From Guptibacillus hwajinpoensis (lineage in GTDB: Bacteria; Bacillota; Bacilli; Bacillales; Guptibacillaceae), in the NCBI RefSeq assembly GCF_020524165.1, contig NZ_JAIVKU010000003.1, positions 266,135 to 330,134 of the forward strand: a stretch of 64,000 nt of DNA, read 5' to 3'. The notes under the pieces are model-generated. The model was not told where the DNA came from and did not search any database. It saw nothing but the letters and a program-made list of their open reading frames with translations. A program made the translations under genes and the position numbers. Positions 61,400-64,000 of this stretch are shown one piece after another. The stretch's first letter is position 1, and the number at the start of each line of letters is the position of its first letter.

Positions 61400-62563
61400 T
61401 TGAATAATTTTACTTTCCAAAATCCAACAAAATTGATCTTCGGTAAAGGGCAGCTTGAAGCGCTCAAAACAGAAGTTCCACAATACGGAAAAAGAGTCCT
61501 CGTTGTTTATGGCGGAGGAAGCATCAAGAAAAATGGTGTTTACGATAGCGTAATGAACACATTAAACGAAATCGGTGCTGAAGTATTTGAACTTAGCGGC
61601 GTTGAACCAAACCCGCGCCTCACAACTGTTCATAAAGGTGTTAACATTTGTAAAGAAAACGATATTGATTTCATTCTAGCAGTAGGTGGCGGTAGTGTGA
61701 TTGACTGCACAAAAGCGATTTCTGCTGGAGCTAAATATGATGGAGATGCTTGGGACTTCGTGACGAAGAAAGCATTCCCTGAAGCAGCTCTTCCATTCGG
61801 TACAGTTCTAACGCTAGCAGCAACTGGTTCAGAAATGAACCCTGGTTCTGTTATCACAAACTGGGAAACACAAGAGAAGTACGGTTGGGGACATCCTCTA
61901 GTTCACCCGAAATTCTCTATTCTAGATCCTGAGAACACGTACACAGTGCCAAAAAACCATACTGTTTACGGCATGGTGGATATGATGTCTCACGTACTTG
62001 AGCAATACCTTCACCCTGAAACAAATACAGAACTACAAGAAAACATGCAGTTCTCTGTACTTGAAACAGTGATGAATACTGCTCCAAAACTAATTGAAGA
62101 TATGCAGAACTACGACCACCGTGCAACCATCATGTTGAGTGGTACAGTAGCGCTTAACCAATCACTACAGATGGGTGTTCGCGGTGACTGGGCTTCTCAT
62201 AACATCGAGCACGCGGTATCAGCTGTATATGATATTCCACACGCTGGTGGTTTGGCGATTCTCTTCCCGAACTTGATGAAACACAACCTTGACGTGGACG
62301 TTGATAAGTTCAAGCGTCTTGCTGTCAAAGTTCTTGGCGTAAGCGAAGAAGGTAAATCTGATCGCGATATCGCTCTTGAAGGAATCGACAAGCTCAGCGC
62401 GTTCTGGAGCAGCCTTGGTGCACCAAACCGTCTTGCTGATTACGATATTGACGATAGCCAGCTTGATTTGATTGCTGACCGTGCGATGGCAAATGGGCCG
62501 TTCGGTAATTTCAAGTCTCTTGAGCGCGACGACGTGATGGCGATTTTGAAAGCTTCTCTATAA
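61400..62563 (+). CDS. yugJ: NADH-dependent butanol-type iron alcohol dehydrogenase YugJ
   Basis: A 387-residue iron-containing (group III) alcohol dehydrogenase. It has the [15 protein letters not shown](P)-binding loop, [15 protein letters not shown], and metal-site residues in [15 protein letters not shown] and [24 protein letters not shown]. The closest characterised types are YugJ/YugK and BdhA-like butanol dehydrogenases reducing aldehydes. It starts at TTG with AAAGGAGG 8 nt upstream. It precedes pgi as in B. subtilis, although yugK is absent. Confidence 0.9.
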   Translation: MNNFTFQNPTKLIFGKGQLEALKTEVPQYGKRVLVVYGGGSIKKNGVYDSVMNTLNEIGAEVFELSGVEPNPRLTTVHKGVNICKENDIDFILAVGGGSVIDCTKAISAGAKYDGDAWDFVTKKAFPEAALPFGTVLTLAATGSEMNPGSVITNWETQEKYGWGHPLVHPKFSILDPENTYTVPKNHTVYGMVDMMSHVLEQYLHPETNTELQENMQFSVLETVMNTAPKLIEDMQNYDHRATIMLSGTVALNQSLQMGVRGDWASHNIEHAVSAVYDIPHAGGLAILFPNLMKHNLDVDVDKFKRLAVKVLGVSEEGKSDRDIALEGIDKLSAFWSSLGAPNRLADYDIDDSQLDLIADRAMANGPFGNFKSLERDDVMAILKASL

Positions 62564-62574
62564 GATGAAAGATA

Positions 62575-62606
62575 GGACCGTTCCGTATTGGAGCGGTTCT
62601 TTTTGT
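62575..62606 (+). terminator. terminator after yugJ
   Basis: GACCGTTCC and GGAGCGGTT pair (with G-U) around GTATT, followed by CTTTTTG. Confidence 0.75.
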
Positions 62607-62624
62607 TTGGTTTTTAATGGGGAT

Positions 62625-62764
62625 GATTTTTAACTCATTTTCGCAATGTGTGAGAGGGGGGTTAGAACAAATGAATTTGTTCACCGCCCTCTCACACATT
62701 GCGACCTTTCAGCTTCGCTGAAAGGCGATTGAAACTCTGGTTTCAATCGAATGAGCTAAAAATC
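62625..62764. repeat. 140-nt four-way-junction (cloverleaf) inverted-repeat element
   Basis: Four nested stems fit with almost no unpaired base. The outer stem joins 62625-62639 to 62750-62764 (14 of 15 pairs). Arm 1 joins 62642-62658 to 62687-62703 (17 perfect pairs) and contains an inner GAACAAA/TTTGTTC hairpin. Arm 2 is 62705-62725 (9 pairs, TTC loop). Arm 3 is 62726-62749 (10 pairs, TCTG loop). It lies between the yugJ terminator and the pgi promoter and has no reading frame. It may be a mobile palindromic repeat or a structured RNA. Confidence 0.8.
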
Positions 62765-62845
62765 GAGCGTTTCACTTTGTTGCCCCAAGAGAAATATAAG
62801 TTCAAGTTCTAAAGAGCATATGTAACTTTAAAAAGAAATCTTCTC

Positions 62846-62861
62846 AGGTAATCGCTTACAT
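62846..62861 (-). promoter_or_regulatory. candidate cre site upstream of pgi
   Basis: On the minus strand ATGTAAGCGATTACCT fits the CcpA consensus at 15 of 16 positions. It lies just before the candidate pgi promoter. Confidence 0.5.
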
Positions 62862-62873
62862 GGATCGGCGTTC

Positions 62874-62902
62874 TTGATTTCGACTAGGTCTTGGGCTAAA
62901 GT
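62874..62902 (+). promoter_or_regulatory. candidate SigA promoter of pgi
   Basis: TTGATT (62874-62879) and TAAAGT (62897-62902) are 17 nt apart, 43 nt upstream of the start codon. Confidence 0.5.
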
Positions 62903-62945
62903 AAAATGTGGGTACTGAACAAAAAATGATAATTGGAGGCTAACT

Positions 62946-64000
62946 ATGACTTCGAAAGTAAGTTTTGATTATTCAAAAGCATTGTCGTTTGTTGGCGAAC
63001 ATGAAGTAACATACATGGCGGATGCAGTGAAGGCTGCACACGAAGCGCTACATAATGGAACAGGAGCTGGTAACGATTTTCTTGGCTGGCTAACGCTTCC
63101 GCATGATTATGATAAAGAAGAATTCTCACGCATTCAGAAATCAGCTGAGAAAATTAAATCAGATTCTGACGTACTTCTTGTTGTTGGGATCGGTGGTTCT
63201 TATTTAGGCGCTCGTGCAGCGATCGAAATGCTAAACCATTCTTTCTATAACGTACTAACAAAAGAAGAGCGCAAAACACCACAAGTTTTCTTCGTAGGAA
63301 ACAACATTAGCTCAACTTACGTGAAGGATCTCTTCAGCGTACTTGAAGGAAAAGACGTTTCCGTTAACGTGATTTCTAAGTCAGGTACAACAACAGAGCC
63401 TGCCATCGCATTCCGTATTTTCCGTAAGTTTCTTGAAGAGAAATACGGCGTAGAAGAAGCACGTCGTCGCATCTATGCAACAACTGACAAGTCAAAAGGT
63501 GCGCTTAAGACACTTGCTGACGAAGAAGGTTACGAAAGCTTCGTAATTCCTGATGATGTTGGTGGACGTTATTCTGTTCTTACGGCTGTTGGACTTCTTC
63601 CAATCGCAGCAAGCGGAATCTCGATCGAAGAAATGATGAAAGGTGCTCAGGACGCGCAAGATGACCTGAATACATCTGACATCGCTTCAAACGAAGCTTA
63701 TCAGTATGCAGCGGTTCGTAATGCTCTTTACAACAAAGGCAAGAACATCGAACTTCTTGTGAACTATGAGCCATCTCTACACTATTTCTCTGAATGGTGG
63801 AAGCAACTCTTTGGCGAAAGTGAAGGAAAAGACAACAAAGGTCTTTACCCTGCATCAGTCGACTTCTCAACTGACCTTCACTCAATGGGACAATACGTTC
63901 AAGAAGGCCGTCGTAGCATGTTTGAAACGGTATTGAATGTTGAGAAAGCGCGTCACGAGATCACAATCGAAGAAGACGACAAAAACCTCGACAAGCTAAA
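62946..64000 (+). CDS. pgi: glucose-6-phosphate isomerase Pgi, 3' truncated by the window
   Basis: Pgi interconverts glucose 6-phosphate and fructose 6-phosphate. The frame begins [13 protein letters not shown] and stays open to the right edge (351 codons seen of about 450). [32 protein letters not shown] (the SKSGTT phosphate-binding loop), [16 protein letters not shown] (signature 1) and [12 protein letters not shown] are visible. A GGAGG site lies 6 nt before the ATG. Upstream are a candidate promoter, a possible cre site and the cloverleaf element. Confidence 0.97.
   Translation, partial: MTSKVSFDYSKALSFVGEHEVTYMADAVKAAHEALHNGTGAGNDFLGWLTLPHDYDKEEFSRIQKSAEKIKSDSDVLLVVGIGGSYLGARAAIEMLNHSFYNVLTKEERKTPQVFFVGNNISSTYVKDLFSVLEGKDVSVNVISKSGTTTEPAIAFRIFRKFLEEKYGVEEARRRIYATTDKSKGALKTLADEEGYESFVIPDDVGGRYSVLTAVGLLPIAASGISIEEMMKGAQDAQDDLNTSDIASNEAYQYAAVRNALYNKGKNIELLVNYEPSLHYFSEWWKQLFGESEGKDNKGLYPASVDFSTDLHSMGQYVQEGRRSMFETVLNVEKARHEITIEEDDKNLDKL

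Overview
This 64 kb window looks like the core chromosome of a Bacillaceae member. Genes are AT-leaning, ribosome binding sites are strong AAGGAGG types, and GTG and TTG starts are common. Gene order follows one arm of the Bacillus subtilis chromosome closely: yurZ, sufCDSUB, yunFEDCB, lytH, lipA, yutCDEFGH, yutI, yuzD, yutJ, yuzB, yutK, dapF, yutM, yumC, yumB, yuiABCD, yuiF, yuiH, then yugI, yuzA, yugJ and pgi. Sporulation genes (yunB, lytH, yutC, yutH, a Spo0E-type phosphatase) suggest an endospore former. Two NSS-type Na+ symporters and two NhaC-superfamily carriers fit a halotolerant or alkaliphilic relative of Bacillus (inference).

Layout. 1-6.3 kb: the end of yurZ, a small unknown gene and the SUF iron-sulfur assembly operon. 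6.4-10.8 kb: yunFEDCB. 10.8-14.7 kb: a lysine riboswitch controlling an NhaC-type (LysW-like) carrier, then an NSS symporter with its tiny MetS-like subunit. 14.7-27.5 kb: lytH, lipA, the yut genes, dapF, a TTG-start Spo0E-family phosphatase and the A-type Fe-S carrier yutM. 27.6-39.4 kb: an accessory block, mainly a LacI-controlled sugar operon (two TIM-barrel epimerases, a CUT1 ABC importer without ATPase, ThuA, two Gfo/Idh/MocA dehydrogenases) plus an SDR. 39.4-48.2 kb: yumC, yumB, a NUDIX hydrolase, the yui genes, a BtuF-like protein and the molybdoenzyme yuiH. 48.3-60.2 kb: a second accessory block with a PAS-STAS regulator, a fused cell wall hydrolase, modAB, a PAP2/haloperoxidase protein, liaFSR, a hydrolase and a second NSS symporter. 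60.4-64 kb: yugI, yuzA, yugJ, a large cloverleaf inverted-repeat element, and pgi, which runs off the window.

How it fits together. The SUF genes, YutM, NifU-like YutI and LipA form a local cluster of Fe-S functions. YutJ, YumB and YumC are flavin oxidoreductases. The sugar operon has the parts for uptake of a glycoside or anhydrosugar and its breakdown through a 3-keto intermediate. It carries tandem LacI-type operators at both the regulator and the structural promoter and a near-consensus CcpA site, so it should be inducible and subject to catabolite repression.

Most notable unexplained items are the 140-nt four-way-junction element (62625-62764), the sugar operon with its unusual permease insertion, and two places where the Shine-Dalgarno of a small gene lies inside a hairpin (57184-57206 and 18171-18193). 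No rRNA, tRNA, CRISPR array, insertion sequence or prophage gene was seen.
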